Notes under the pieces: model-generated | The model's database searches: none | Told to the model about the DNA's origin: nothing | The model's input: only the letters and a program-made list of their open reading frames with translations | In this document: in pieces, positions 12,181-24,116 of the stretch | Layout of the letters: each line of letters opens with the position of its first letter | How positions within the stretch are numbered: the stretch's first letter is position 1 | From: Siphonodentalium dalli | Lineage: Eukaryota; Mollusca; Scaphopoda; Gadilida; Siphonodentaliidae | Direction of reading: 5' to 3' | Assembly (NCBI GenBank): GCA_032622095.1 | Contig: CP136062.1 | Coordinates: 138,340,351 to 138,404,350 of the forward strand | Length of the DNA stretch: 64,000 nucleotides | Position numbers and translations under genes: made by a program

Positions 12181-15100
12181 CATTATGTACCTATTTCACC
12201 TTATAGGTCGATTGTGCGTATTTGAGCGAGGATATATATGTATGGATACGTTTGCAACTGCCCATTGAGATGTTATTGCAATAAAGTATTGTATATTGCA
12301 TCTTGCCTGCAATGGAACTTATTTCGGCACATGTATTAATAAATTTATTGATGGAATTCGCGCGATATACTACAAAAGATGGGAATCTCCCGGTGGAATT
12401 GAGGATACCCCCGCAGTTCAATTGGCACATAGTAAGATCGCCATAATAACATTTGTGTGTTCATAAAAAAAGAACTCTCTTCAAATGATCCGACTAATCT
12501 CACATATATATGAAGACGCACGGTTGCCATGATGATAAATATCTGTATCACGATTCAACACAATTGACTCGGGGAAATTAAATAGTACAAGCTCGAACAA
12601 AATGTTGCAAAAGACAATATGTCGAAAAGGTGGGATAGCTCCACTGAAATCTCCGACCTTTTAATAGCAGGTGGAAGTTTCCCATGGAAGTAAATACCTT
12701 AGCCAAGTATAAACAGCAGCAATTATAGGAAAATGTGGGAATACAAAGGTCAGGACAAAGTTGCGCACACTGACGAACGGACAGACGGTTCGACAATCTG
12801 ACAAACTTGTGAGGTGTAAATCTTACTCGTTGCAGGAATGTACATGTTTATGGCTGAATCAGCGCATATATGGACACGATTTAATTTACTAAACGTGGTC
12901 ACCTCAGTCAAAAATTTACATTTTGGCATCCCACACTCCAGCAACAACTTGAACAAGCGTATATTCGAGATAGCCCAATCATTAGTTTCAACCTCCGGTC
13001 GGTTCACATAAATTGTGTGAAGAGAGCAGATCCACATCCATATCCACAGCGACATTTATAATGTTGTTCAAATGTGCATTATGATGCCAAAACATAATCT
13101 ACATAAATACAAGGGAACCATAAACCAGACAAAGCCATTACATAGTCATCATACATCATATTAATCACATTATAGTTATCAATCCTGATCATAACCATCG
13201 TCAACTTCCAGTATATATATATGCACTAACAATTGCTAGCAAACGAGAAGATTCTAACTACCATCGATATAACCATTTCGTGTCTTAACTGTACTTTCCA
13301 TATGTTTAGCTTCGAATTAAGATATTGATAAGTTGATAATTATCCAATATTATTACTTGCAACAAATTAGGATTCATCAGGTATGTTTGTTAGGTACTTT
13401 TCTAATGGATATGGTATGAACTGTTACTTTCAATAGAACATTGGACACTTGATAGCAAGGGTCCATGATAATCCAGAGTGCCCTGGACAAGTTTTCAAGT
13501 GTTCAGACTGCCGTCATGCTTCCACCACATTTGTTGCCCGACAGTGGGATACGTGGTATGTCACAATACAGTGGGTACGATGTTGCTATATATTTGCATT
13601 CCAACACTGAACATAAACACAACTAAGACGCCATTCTAAAAACGGTGCATGACCCCATATGCTGATCTTGGCCATTCGATTTATGAAAGCGCATTAACGT
13701 TTTGCGAAAGCTTTAGTGTCTGACAGAATTGTGGGGATTCCAACGACGCGCCCGTGGTTACTAAGCACGACGGGTCCTATTGCTTCTTCATGCCTCATAT
13801 ATTATGTTAAATTACCAATGGGTATAACTACGTAACTTGTACATCTACCTTCAAAACTCATTCATAACTTCGAAGCTACATTGGGGAGTGTCGCGTTTCT
13901 CACAGTAAGCATTGAGTTGTTCGCATCCCCGTGTGCCATTATCATGGGGCCTCCGTGGGCCCTTCCCGTCAACGGGGTCACTTCATCTCATGCGTCACTG
14001 TACAAAAAACATTTAGCTTCATTATACAAAGGAATAGTACAGTTTAACCAGACATGCTCTAAATAACGGGACATATAATTATAAGCTATGTGTTATGTTC
14101 GCAACCAGATATCGCGCGGATATATATTGATATATACGAGGAAAACCACATTAGGCGATTACATGTATAATAGGCATAATTCCCAATCCGAACGGAGGAA
14201 ATCAAAGCCTATATGTATCAATGGGGGCTGACCTGGTGGAAGAAACTTCGACCTGTTTGAATTCCAAGTGTGAATGTGCCGGAAGAAACGAGTGCAAGAA
14301 TACATTGTCCAGTCGATTCGCGGCCAATCCGTGCTCTGCATATGAAGTCCTATATGGATATTAATTTATAACTCGATTGGTACATAGTATTGAAAACATA
14401 ATTTAACAATAAAGAATAATCTGGACAGAACAACCAAGGAGGCTATCATCATGTCGTCTCCTTGTACATAACACAAATAAATATTCACCCAATGTTGGCT
14501 AACTGAAGGATATACTAAATATAACGAATTAAACATGTGTCTTAATTTAAGAGGGGTAGTAATAATTGACACATCACTCGGTTTGTAATATATCGTGTAT
14601 AGTATAGTAAGAATGTCGCTGTTTTGGTGAGGTCTGAGGACAGCTATGGATGAACTGAGGATCATGAATTTGATTGCGAATATTGACTGTATTGACTCAC
14701 ATTGGTGGCGATAATAATATATAACACGCATTTGGTATATATTTCTAGATCGACTATTTAACTACACATTCAGGACAGTTTATTACTTGCATTTTGGGAT
14801 TCATCTCATCAGAGGATAGAACTTTGGAAGTAGAATCGTTTTTAACATTTCTCGTTTTTGAAGATTTTTGAATCTGTCTTCCAATGTTGATTCCACATTT
14901 TTGGAAAATTCTGTTCTGTTATATTTTCTGAGAAGAAAATTTAGTGTCCCAGGTGTTCGCATGCCATATATGTGTGTGTCGTTTTGCGAAATTTACATAA
15001 GCAGCTCAGTGCAAATTCGCTTTTGTGGGGGGTGGGGCAAAACATAAACACAAATAGTTCATTACTTTTTGCAATATAAATATATTGGAAGTAATATATC

Positions 15101-16340
15101 AACATCTTTGCATTTTATCAGTTATATTGTTCTTATGAGCAATGTAAGTTGTATTTAAAGCAGAAAATATCATACACAAACGCATATTGGTAGGTAATTG
15201 GTTCCAGATATGTGCATTGTGTTCGGTTTTACGATATTCATGTACAGAAGTTGTAGTCTTTAGCTCTGTATTCGTTTCCGATATATTCCTCTTGCAGAAT
15301 TTTGATGCAAAGAGTATTATGTAGAATTCTACGTGTAAATGCACTGAGAAGCCACGAATCGTAGGGAAGTGTAACGATTTTCCAGAAAAGTTATGTATTA
15401 AGTTCCCAAAGTCATGCTTAACATACTACTTATACATTTGATCTATTATACAATGGTAATATATCAATAATGTCTATTTCACTTCGATACAATACATGTA
15501 TAAATGTATCCTATTCTCCTGGTGTTTCGGGACATATTTGCCTCTATCTGATTTTGGTATCAGCGCTGTCTGTATCACGTTGAATTTACGATAATTTCGC
15601 AGATGAGATGTTAAAAATGAAGTATAAATCACGTCTGTCTCGTGTTGTTTATCATAAACGCTGTACAGTTCTGTTTATGCTTTCAAGGACATATAACGAA
15701 TTATGTGACGCAAACATATCCAAACACTCTACTACATGGTTTGCATAACAAACGAAATATAAGATATAATAAATTTTGCAATGTAAATCGCTCTAATAGC
15801 TATATACCGACCCGCGAATAATGTTTGGATTGGTTCGATTACTATATTCCGGCTACTCCCTTGATAAGTTGAATTGCAATAATCTCAACCTCAATGTATT
15901 TGGGCATACGATAGAGCCTTTTCATATTCTTAACATCAAACGAAACCTACAAATACAAATGGTATTCCATTCAGGGGTTTGTTTATGGTTTCGTGTTACA
16001 ATCCATGTAGCAATTAAATAAGGGAGATCTTGTGTTTGAAATATGATACGCGGGCTATTGACAGTTTACCATCTATGTCATTATTTTCAATGACGGTAGT
16101 CCAGATTAAACTACGCGGTGAAACATAAAGCAAAACGTGTACCATTATGAAAATTTATTTGACTTAAGTTGGGAGGTCGGCAAACAACTTGCTGTCAACA
16201 TGGATGAGAATATCTGACAAATGCAAAATGGCCAGTCAGTGTTCGAGCACAAGTCGTATCACGTATCATAATGATTCTCATTGCAAAAGCTAGAATGGTG
16301 TAAATCGGGAACACAGACGCTATACACAGCATAAATGGTA
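12181..16340. other. No intact gene recognised
   Basis: About 4.2 kb of AT-rich sequence with short frames only. The one exception is a minus-strand frame at 15099-15344 whose C-terminal part ('HIWNQLPTNMR') resembles the tail of CR1-type LINE proteins; it may be a LINE remnant and is too decayed to annotate as a gene. Confidence 0.4.
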
Positions 16341-16344
16341 ATCG

Positions 16345-16710
16345 ACGGGTTCAGATTAATTCCAGTGTAACTTATGACATGTTCTCGTGAAAATAAGCAC
16401 AATACTGGCTTATTTTATAATTGCTCGAAATAAGCTCATATTGGCAATATTTGAAAGCTCAAATACGGTCTTCATGTATATGGTCCTAAACGTTGGTTAT
16501 TAAAACAGCCCTATATAGGACTATTTCAATATGAAAAAAGCGCGAATTGTGCTTATTTTCACGAGAACAGGCTGGAAAATAACACGAATAAACCAGCTAA
16601 CGACTTACCAGATGTACGCTCTTTATAATGTGTTTCACTGTGGTCCGTGTCACCCAACGGGCTATAGTCCCCTATGGGCTTATTTCAAAATCAAATAAGT
16701 CCAATATGAA
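16345..16710. repeat. Foldback repeat, family D, copy 2, with perfect 23-bp arms
   Basis: The 23 bases at 16381-16403 ('GTTCTCGTGAAAATAAGC' plus 5) recur as an exact reverse complement at 16546-16568, around a 142-bp loop. The following 100 bp match the tail of the copy at 11930-12180, including 'CAGATGTACGCT' and 'TTTCACTGTGG.CCG'. I found no convincing target duplication. It is probably a MITE. Confidence 0.75.
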
Positions 16711-18127
16711 CAATGTGAATATTTAAAGGAATATTATTCTTAAATTATTTTAGTACTTTCTTTCAATATACCAATATTATATAATTAAAATATCCAATTT
16801 GCCCAAATAATCTTGTGTTTGATCCAATGTGAAACTATTTGCACAAGGATATGTTGCATTTAGGTCTACGTAATTTGTAAGGATGTAAAGGATAGCTCAA
16901 TAAATACACGAACTATACTGATATATAGGATTGACATACATCTACATGTCAAACTTGCCTAAGACATATAATTTTCCGACTGTTTTCAAATTTCCGAACA
17001 AAAGTGAGATGAACGCTCTTTATTCTTATAACCAATAGACTATTAATGAACGCTCTTTATTGTCGAGTTTTCTAAATTCTTGGATTGAATTAGTCTCTGC
17101 GGCATAATTATATAGTCCGTATAAGAGAACAGTACGAGTTTCGGTAAAATCATTCGACCCTGCACTCCTGGACCCTCGAGATTTCTGGCTATTTTCGTAT
17201 TTATTGACCCCTATGACACGCGTGTGCTATTATTTGTATTGTGGATTTGCATTGTCCTCTAAGATCTGTGTTTGTTTTTTAAAGGAGAATTTTTAACAGA
17301 ATTCGATAAATTGATGACAAATTAAAACCAGTCCTTTCCGGGAAGCTCGCTAAACTATTATCGTCACCACCAGAATAAACTAACGGAATAACATGGCAAG
17401 CTTCGTAAATTTCAAGTGTTTTTCTGAGATATGAACGCGAAAATTGTACCATAATCAAGCAAATTATTGGTCAATGATGTTGTTATCAATACTAAAATTT
17501 TCTATGACCATTTTCCTATAGAAAATGTGTAGAGCTATGATGGGTGACCCGTTCTCACGTTCTGATAATTCAACAAATGCCTAAAAAATAAACTCTCCCG
17601 TATCGGACGGAGGAAACGCCATCCGAGGGTGACACCTATGACCGATCAGTTCGGCCTATATGTATGCATGCTTCTTCCATACATATACATTTACACACCG
17701 GGCTTGAGAACTCTTCGTAATCAAACTGGAATGTTTAAACAAATTTATAACATTCAGAAGGACTAATTGTCACTTTTTGTCTAAATTTAAATCGTGTTCC
17801 GGCGTAAACCAACTACTTGTTCAAAAGGATGATAGTGCATAGGGCAGAGTGTATATTGTTTGGAAGTATTCTTCTCATTATGTTCCGTCACCACTTGAAG
17901 AATGTTAGTATGAAAAATACGTGGCCGTGTAGACACCACATACAAGATGGTGTCCAACGTAGCCGTCGTTGTTCAATTGGCCCTGGTCAATTATACCTGT
18001 ATTTTAGAGAGAATATATCTTACATATTTATGATTCTATTGTATTATTCTGCTTACTCATTGAAGATGTTTGCGATCCGTACCCAAGATGGCCACCAAAA
18101 TGGCGACCGGAAATTGAGTAATGGGTG
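16711..18127. other. No gene recognised
   Basis: AT-rich DNA. It contains two copies of a short motif 'GAACGCTCTTTATT' 37 bp apart (17011 and 17048), discussed as a finding. The 115-codon frame at 17817-18164 shows no domain. Confidence 0.45.
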
Positions 18128-18410
18128 TGCTGTTACCATTTCGGTACAATATTACACAAATTGATTTTGAATAATGCTGTATGAATCATTGCCGCGAATT
18201 CTTCTGAGATTCTATCCACGAAACGAGCAGAAATGTGCGAAAAAGTCCATATTGCCTATTGCTATTCCGTCCCTATGGCATCAGGGTTAATCAAATCCAT
18301 ACCGACACATTATACTCTGTTTTATTTGCTCTGTTCAAACTTGCATTATTGGCGAATGAGACTAATATGCTCTTGTCACTTGTAATGCCTATATAGAGTT
18401 GATGCACTGA
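18128..18410 (+). repeat. Direct repeat flanking the Helitron array, left copy
   Basis: It shares 'TTACACAAATTGATTTTG', 'GAGCAGAAATGTG', 'TACTCTGTTTTATTTG' and 'AATGAGAC.AA' in the same order with 20365-20610, on the other side of the Helitron cluster. It is non-coding. Confidence 0.7.
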
Positions 18411-18605
18411 TTATTTGGACTGGGCATATACCTTGTGTATCTCAGATCTTGGACAAATGTTAGAAATATGTTTATAAGCTATGATCAGTCTTGACCGGTT
18501 TTAGCTGGATATATATAACGCATGGGGCAAATTGCACAATTTCTTATGTTAGGGATGCCAGAGAACACATCGATATACAATGTATAATTCACCTACATAT
18601 ATATA

Positions 18606-19282
18606 CTAGAAGGTGACCCGACTTCGTCCGGGCTTTGACCTTGAGTTGTCCGTTTTGAAGGTCAAGGTCAAGTGGGGTCACGATTTGACCAGTCCAAAAC
18701 ACTGCCCAGACAAAAGTTCCCGACAAACGTGCCCATCGAAATCCATCCGGTTTTACCCGATTTGACCTTCGACCCGTCCAAAACACTCAGTGGACAAAAG
18801 TAACCCTATGTATCAACTTTCGTGGAAATCCCATCAAAATTTGCGATTTGACCTTGAATTGACCCGATTTCAAGGTCACATCGCACGGGCAAATGAATAT
18901 GCTTATGAGACTCCCCATACGAAAGTACCCCCACATACCAAGTTTCATCAAAATCCCGTGATATTCGGCCGTTTGACCTTGAAATGACCCGATTTCAAGG
19001 TCAAGGTCACGTCGCATGGGCAAATTAATAGGCCTATTGCACTGCCCGGCCGAAAATACCCCCACATACCAAGTTTCATCGAAATCCCGTGATATTCGTG
19101 CATCGGGTCATTTCAAGGTCAAGGTCACGTCGCACGGGCAGATTAATAGGCCTATGTCACTCCCCGGCCGAAAATACCCCCACATAGCAAGTTTCATCGA
19201 AATCGGCTCGGCCGTTTTCGAGTCCATTGGAAACAGACACACACACACACAGACACACATATCTTCCAAAATATATAATAGA
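18606..19282 (-). mobile_element. Helitron, non-autonomous, most 3' of a concatemer
   Basis: Read on the minus strand, it starts 'TCTATTATATATTTTGGAAG' at 19282. It carries a CA-rich 5' region and three to four diverged ~120-130 bp internal units ('CATACCAAGTTTCATC', 'GACCTTGAAATGACCC'). It ends with a GC hairpin ('CCCGGACGAAGTCGGG') 7 bases before a terminal CTAG at 18606-18609. The next base is T on that strand. These are the Helitron rules (TC start, hairpin, CTRR end, A/T insertion). No Rep/helicase is encoded. Confidence 0.8.
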
Positions 19283-19796
19283 CTAGCCGATGAGCCCGAC
19301 GTTGTCCGGGCTATTCAAAAACCAAATTTCAAGTCGATAGCTCTACCCGTTTCCGAGATCTGGTCTGCGCATGCGCGAAGCTGGCGTCGCACGGGCTCGG
19401 CGACCAGATAAAATTCGTATCCGGGGCAAGGTACATTCACATACCAAATTTCAAGTCGATAGCTCCACCCGTTTCAGAGATCTGGTCTGCGCATGCGCGA
19501 ATCTGGCGTCGCACGGGCTCGGCGACCCGATAAAATTCGTATCCGGAGCAAGATACATTCACATACCAAATTTCAAGTCGATAGCTCCACCCGTTTCCGA
19601 GATCTCGTCTGCGCATGCGCTGCACGGGCTCCGCACGGGCTCGCCAATACGACAACGTCCACCGCCTGGTCAAACTACACACACATACCAAGTTTCGTCC
19701 CGATCGGTCGAGAATCGTAGATTTGTATAAATGACAAACAAACAAACAGACAAACAGACAGACAAACAGACAGAGGTCTTCAAAATATATATGAGA
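19283..19796 (-). mobile_element. Helitron, non-autonomous, middle of a concatemer
   Basis: On the minus strand it begins 'TCTCATATATATTTTGAAG' at 19796, followed by a (GTCT)n tract. It contains two complete 122-bp internal units with 'CTGCGCATGCGC' and ends with hairpin 'GCCCGGACAACGTCGGGC', then 'TCATCGG' and CTAG at 19283-19286. It abuts its neighbours with no host DNA between (CTAG directly joined to TC). Open frames of about 119 codons cross the units in different phases because 122 is not a multiple of 3; they are not genes. Confidence 0.85.
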
Positions 19797-20310
19797 CTAG
19801 CCGATGAGCCCGACGTTGTCCGGGCTATTCAAAAACCAAAATTCAAGTCGATAGCTCTACCCGTTTCCGAGATCCGGTCTGCGCATGCGCGAAGCTGGCG
19901 TCGCACGGGCTCGGCGACCCGATAAAATTCGTATCCGGGGCAAGATACATTCACATACCAAATTTCAAGTCGATAGCTCCACCCGTTTCCGATATCTCGT
20001 CTGCGCATGCGCGAAGCTGGCGTCGCACGGGCTCGGCGACCCGATAAAATTCGTATCCGGGGCAAGATACATTCACATACCAAATTTCAAGTCGATAGCT
20101 GCACCCGTTTCCGAGATCTCTTCTGCGCATGCGCGAAGCGGGCGCCGCACGGGCTCGACAATACGACAACGTCCACCGCCTGGTCAAACTACACACACGT
20201 ACCAAGTTTGGTCCCGATCGGTCGAGAATCGTAGATTTGTATAAATGACAAACATACAGACAAACATACAGACAGACAAACAGACAGAGGTCTTCAAAAT
20301 ATATATGAGA
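19797..20310 (-). mobile_element. Helitron, non-autonomous, 5'-most of a concatemer
   Basis: It has the same 514-bp length and structure as the preceding copy: TC start at 20310 (host A just outside, at 20311 on the minus strand), a (GTCT)n tract, two complete 122-bp units, hairpin, and CTAG at 19797-19800. The two 514-bp copies are nearly identical, so they probably arose together by rolling-circle replication through the 3' end. Confidence 0.85.
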
Positions 20311-20324
20311 TGGTATACTGTGAC

Positions 20325-20610
20325 TTGTATATGAGTTACAGTTGTTCATTTGTATACATGTACATACTTCTGTACAATCTTACACAAATTGATTTTGCAA
20401 AATGTAAAATGTATGAATATTTGTCGCGAACTTAAACTGATATTCTAACCATGAAATGAGCAGAAATGTGTGAAAGAAGTACTATTCCGCCCCTCTGTCA
20501 CCGTGGTTAGTAATATCCGACACACTGTACTCTGTTTTATTTGTTCTGTTCAATCTCTCATTGTTGGTAAATGAGACGAAAATGTCTGTTCTTGTTACAT
20601 TTATTTGTTG
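20325..20610 (+). repeat. Direct repeat flanking the Helitron array, right copy
   Basis: This is the partner of 18128-18410. A further short partial copy of its first part ('TGGTATACTGTGACTT') follows at about 20611, so the segment is itself a local tandem repeat. Confidence 0.7.
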
Positions 20611-20682
20611 GTATACTGTGACTTAATTGCATATGCTTCACAGTGGTTCATTTGTAAATATATGTATGGTATACAGAAGGAT

Positions 20683-21345
20683 TAATCATGCAAAGAGTAA
20701 AATCCAAAATGGTTGCTGTCGGCCATGTTTTTTTTTAAATCTAAAACTATGAAGTGATCGTAAACATGCCTGTAAAATTTCAAAACATTGCTTTGATAAA
20801 TACGGGCTGCAGGGTGTACCGCTGGATTCAGATTTGAAATCCAAGATGGCTGCTAGTGGCCATGCTTTTAAACGAATTTCTGGACAAATCGAATGCTTTC
20901 ATCTAGAGGTTACCTCGAAGATCTGTATGAAGATTGATGACGATCGGACGAGGGATGTGGCATGAATGGTGATCCGAAGGATTTAGTCATGCAAAGGATA
21001 AAATCTATGGCTGCTAGCGGCCATAATTTTCAATGAAATTTCCTAAATATTGTATGGCCCCATCCAGTGGTCACCCGGAATATCCATATGATGTTTGGTG
21101 AGGATCGGATGAAGGATGTGATCTAAACGGTTACCAAATATTTAGTCATGCCAAGAGTGATAACTCCAATAAATGCTGGCCGTAAGGTGTGCCAATGGAT
21201 TCATATTTGAAATTCAAAATGGCTGCTGTCGGCCATATTTTTAACGAGTTTCGGGGGGATCGATGTTTCCCATCTAGAGGTCATCTTGATGGTCGATATG
21301 AAGTTTGGTGACGATCGAATGAAGGATGTGGCATGTATAGTGCAC
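20683..21345 (+). repeat. Block of 'TCCAAGATGGCTGC' repeats
   Basis: Four to five diverged units of about 150-180 bp share 'CATGCAAAGAGTAAAATCCA', 'AAGATGGCTGCT..CGGCCAT', 'CCCATCTAGAGGT' and 'GAAGTTTGGTGA.GATCGGA'. The same family occurs at 45480-46150 (same strand) and 47525-48110 (opposite strand). It is non-coding. Confidence 0.8.
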
Positions 21346-21707
21346 CATAGAAAATTGTTGACGGATCACCCAAGGACGCCAAGCCACGACAAGAGCTCAA
21401 ACATGACTTCGAGCTAAATATGAAATTGAGCCTGTAGGACCATTCATTAGATGGTTTGATTACCTGTTGTTCATTATCGAACGGGGCAGTTTTTAATTCT
21501 AGTTGGGTGCCGAAACAACAGACGATTACTTTGCACACGCAAGAAGTAGAGGTTCGAGTAACAGGTTATCGTTGTTGTGATTCGACTCGTGACACATTCA
21601 TGTGGTAATATACAGGTTTATATCTGTTCCAGTGTAACTCCTGATGGTACGAACTAAAGAGAATACTAGCATTGCGGTTTTGGCACCATCTAACAATAAT
21701 CAGACTA

Positions 21708-22304
21708 CCTTACTCGTATTAAAATTCTCGCAGTACTATTTTTCGCTCAGTTTTGAATTCGCGCACTTTAAATTCGCGCACCTATGTGCGCGAATTCAAA
21801 ACTGACAGCAATATGTATGTAAAAGTCGTGGATCTGATGACAGTTTCAGTTCCTATTCGTATCTGAAGATACATGTGTATATTAAACACGATCATTGCGG
21901 GTTTACATCATGTTGACCTTAACTGCATCGTAATTTTGTTGCGACAATGGATGTGTATATGCTCCAAATAACTATTATGTTATGGAACTGCAATCTAGAA
22001 TATGTTTATTTCTTACGTTACCATGATGTGTACGTCGCTTGGTATTGTGGTAATGGTTTTGAATTTGTTATATTTGTTGACCGAATGTTAATATACACGT
22101 AGGCCTACACGTATATGCGTAATTGTCTATTCAGTGTCCGACCTTTCGTAATGTGTGTAACTCATCGACATAACACTCGGTCTTGTTTGTCCTGTGGTTA
22201 ATTAGTTTATAGTCAGGAGCCGAACTATTTTTCGCTCAGTCTTAATTTCGCGCACTGACGGATGCGCCAAAAATAGTACTGCGCGAATTTAAATACGAGT
22301 AAGG
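21708..22304. mobile_element. TIR element flanked by TA (mariner-like MITE?)
   Basis: Its ends are 'CCTTACTCGTATT' and 'AATACGAGTAAGG', continuing with 'GCAGTACTATTTTT' and the complement. TA flanks both sides (21706-21707 and 22305-22306). Both ends also contain palindromic 'GCGCGAATT' words. The 597 bp encode no transposase. A TA duplication fits Tc1/mariner, but TA is too short to be decisive. Confidence 0.7.
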
Positions 22305-22306
22305 TA

Positions 22307-23720
22307 TGCTCTGAAATAATGCATCCGAGTTCCAAGGACAGCGAACTCATGTAGTCTCTGTACACCTAGTAAGACACAATGGGCATATAATTCAAGAGCT
22401 GTATGTCAATTTCCCACCACTGACCAATGACCATCATCTTTCTAAACTTTCTTAAATATAACTAGTGTCCTTTCATTTAATTGGTTATCTTCAATTCCCA
22501 AATCTCACACACTCCACTTATTATCTTATCTCTTGCTATAGGTTGTTGAGCGTGATCTATATTAAATTCACCACTGAGTTATCTAACAAACCAGCAAAAA
22601 TGCCCGTCTGACTCGCCCCGAACGGCCTTGTGGCGTTCGAGCGCCACAATATAGGCTTGTTGTCTCGTCCATTCCAAGCATCCATAATCATCCATTAGCA
22701 TTTTAAATATTAATAATTTTTTGTATTGGGAATAAATGTTGTTTACACCAAGCAAAGTTGACTTACCTCAATCGGTACTGTACTGGGTATGGACTTTGGC
22801 GATTGCGATTAAAGTTTCCATTCATTCTCGTGGTCCAAATAAGCATACGGTGCGGAATTAGAATGCAGCATGGACAATTGTGTTAAAACAAATATGAACG
22901 GTGGCGGAAAAAGAGTACATGGTGGTAATTTCCAACATGGAACCAAGTCTATCTGAAATGCTATAAGGTCAACCATATTATATTTCTCAAATTATGCACC
23001 GTTCTGTTGTCATAGGAGTTTACCAAACAGACTTCCAGCAACATGATTGTAGTAACTATTTTTTCCTGATCTGAGTAAAGGCTCCAGTAATTATGATAGG
23101 CCTGCTGTATAGACTGCCTGTCTTCGCTCGAAAATAATCTCTTCTATAAATAACACAATTCTGCCGGACTATTTCAACCACGTGATTCGTCACGTGCATA
23201 CTACCGGGAAATACGTCTGTTCATTTGGGATACTCATATGTGGAACTTGAACTTATTATTGTTATTTATTACTAGACTGTACACCACTATTTAATACATG
23301 ATCAAGTTTGGTACATCCACGCAGTAAATACATTCTGCTACATTCACAGCTATGCATCAACAAGCTATACGAGTACATACAGTTAGTCTATCGATAGGGC
23401 TAGCTCATACCATGATTATCTAATTTGGCTAACGCCCGTGGATATCATATTCCAATAGTGCAAAACCTGGGAACTGTTTGAAATTCTGAATCGTTCTGAC
23501 AGAGAACTTTATAACATTGAACAAACAAGGCCGGGAATTTATATCTTTGTTAATACTTGTTCCTCAATAATCTACTTCACAATAGGGAGTAGTTCCCGCT
23601 CGAGATTTCGTGTTTTTCTGTGATTTTTGTTAGCCTATATCACAATAAACATCGAATTAATTACCCAGGAGACATCCTATAAGTGTGAGCGACGCAAAGC
23701 AAAATTTATCTCAAAGTCAC
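22307..23720. other. No gene recognised
   Basis: AT-rich non-coding sequence without recognisable domains, RNA genes or repeats matched elsewhere in the window. Confidence 0.45.
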
Positions 23721-23724
23721 TTAA

Positions 23725-24116
23725 CCCTTTACCCAACAGAAGGGCCCTGTGCCAATGCATTCTCTTATATATGCGAGTCGACCATAGGTCGCCTCGCATA
23801 TATAAGAGAATGCATTGGCTTAACACATTAAAAATTATAAAATTGTTAAAGAATGTAAGAAAAAATGGTAAAAAGTGTTAAAAAAAGATTTTTTTTAGGC
23901 CAATGCATTCTCTTATATATGCGAGGCGACCTATGGTCGACTCGCATATATAAGAGAATGCATTGGCACAGGGTATAACTGTAACTATCACAATGTGGTC
24001 AAGGAGCCGGTTCCAATGATATCCATATTTGTATGGTTCTATTGAGACAGGCCGAAGATATTTTAGGCTGTTGAAGCTTTATTTGGCCGGTTTTGGCCGG
24101 TTTGTTGGGTAAAGGG
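23725..24116. mobile_element. piggyBac-like MITE with paired hairpins, copy 1
   Basis: It has TIRs 'CCCTTTACCCAACA' and 'TGTTGGGTAAAGGG', flanked by TTAA on both sides (23721-23724 and 24117-24120). A TTAA duplication with CCC-starting TIRs is the piggyBac signature. The 392 bp encode no transposase. The element contains a 229-bp module (23745-23973) with two 67-bp hairpins, 23752-23818 and 23900-23966, that are reverse complements of each other. A near-identical copy is at 49013-49404. Confidence 0.88.

Noticed and set aside
17817-18164. 115-codon frame containing 'MATKMATG'-like 'AAGATGGCCACC' sequence
   Set aside because: It falls in a member of the dispersed 'AAGATGG' type repeat and shows no domain.
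19283-19330. Hammerhead ribozyme suggested by 'CCGATGAG' next to a GC hairpin
   Set aside because: The core would need CUGAUGA and GAAA around the hairpin. Here it is CCGAUGA, and TATTC follows the stem. The arrangement fits a Helitron 3' end read backward.
19371-20244. Frames encoding 'MREAGVARARRPDKIRIRGK' repeats, also at 52648-54829
   Set aside because: The 122-bp Helitron unit is read in shifting phases; the frames end at random points and overlap on both strands.
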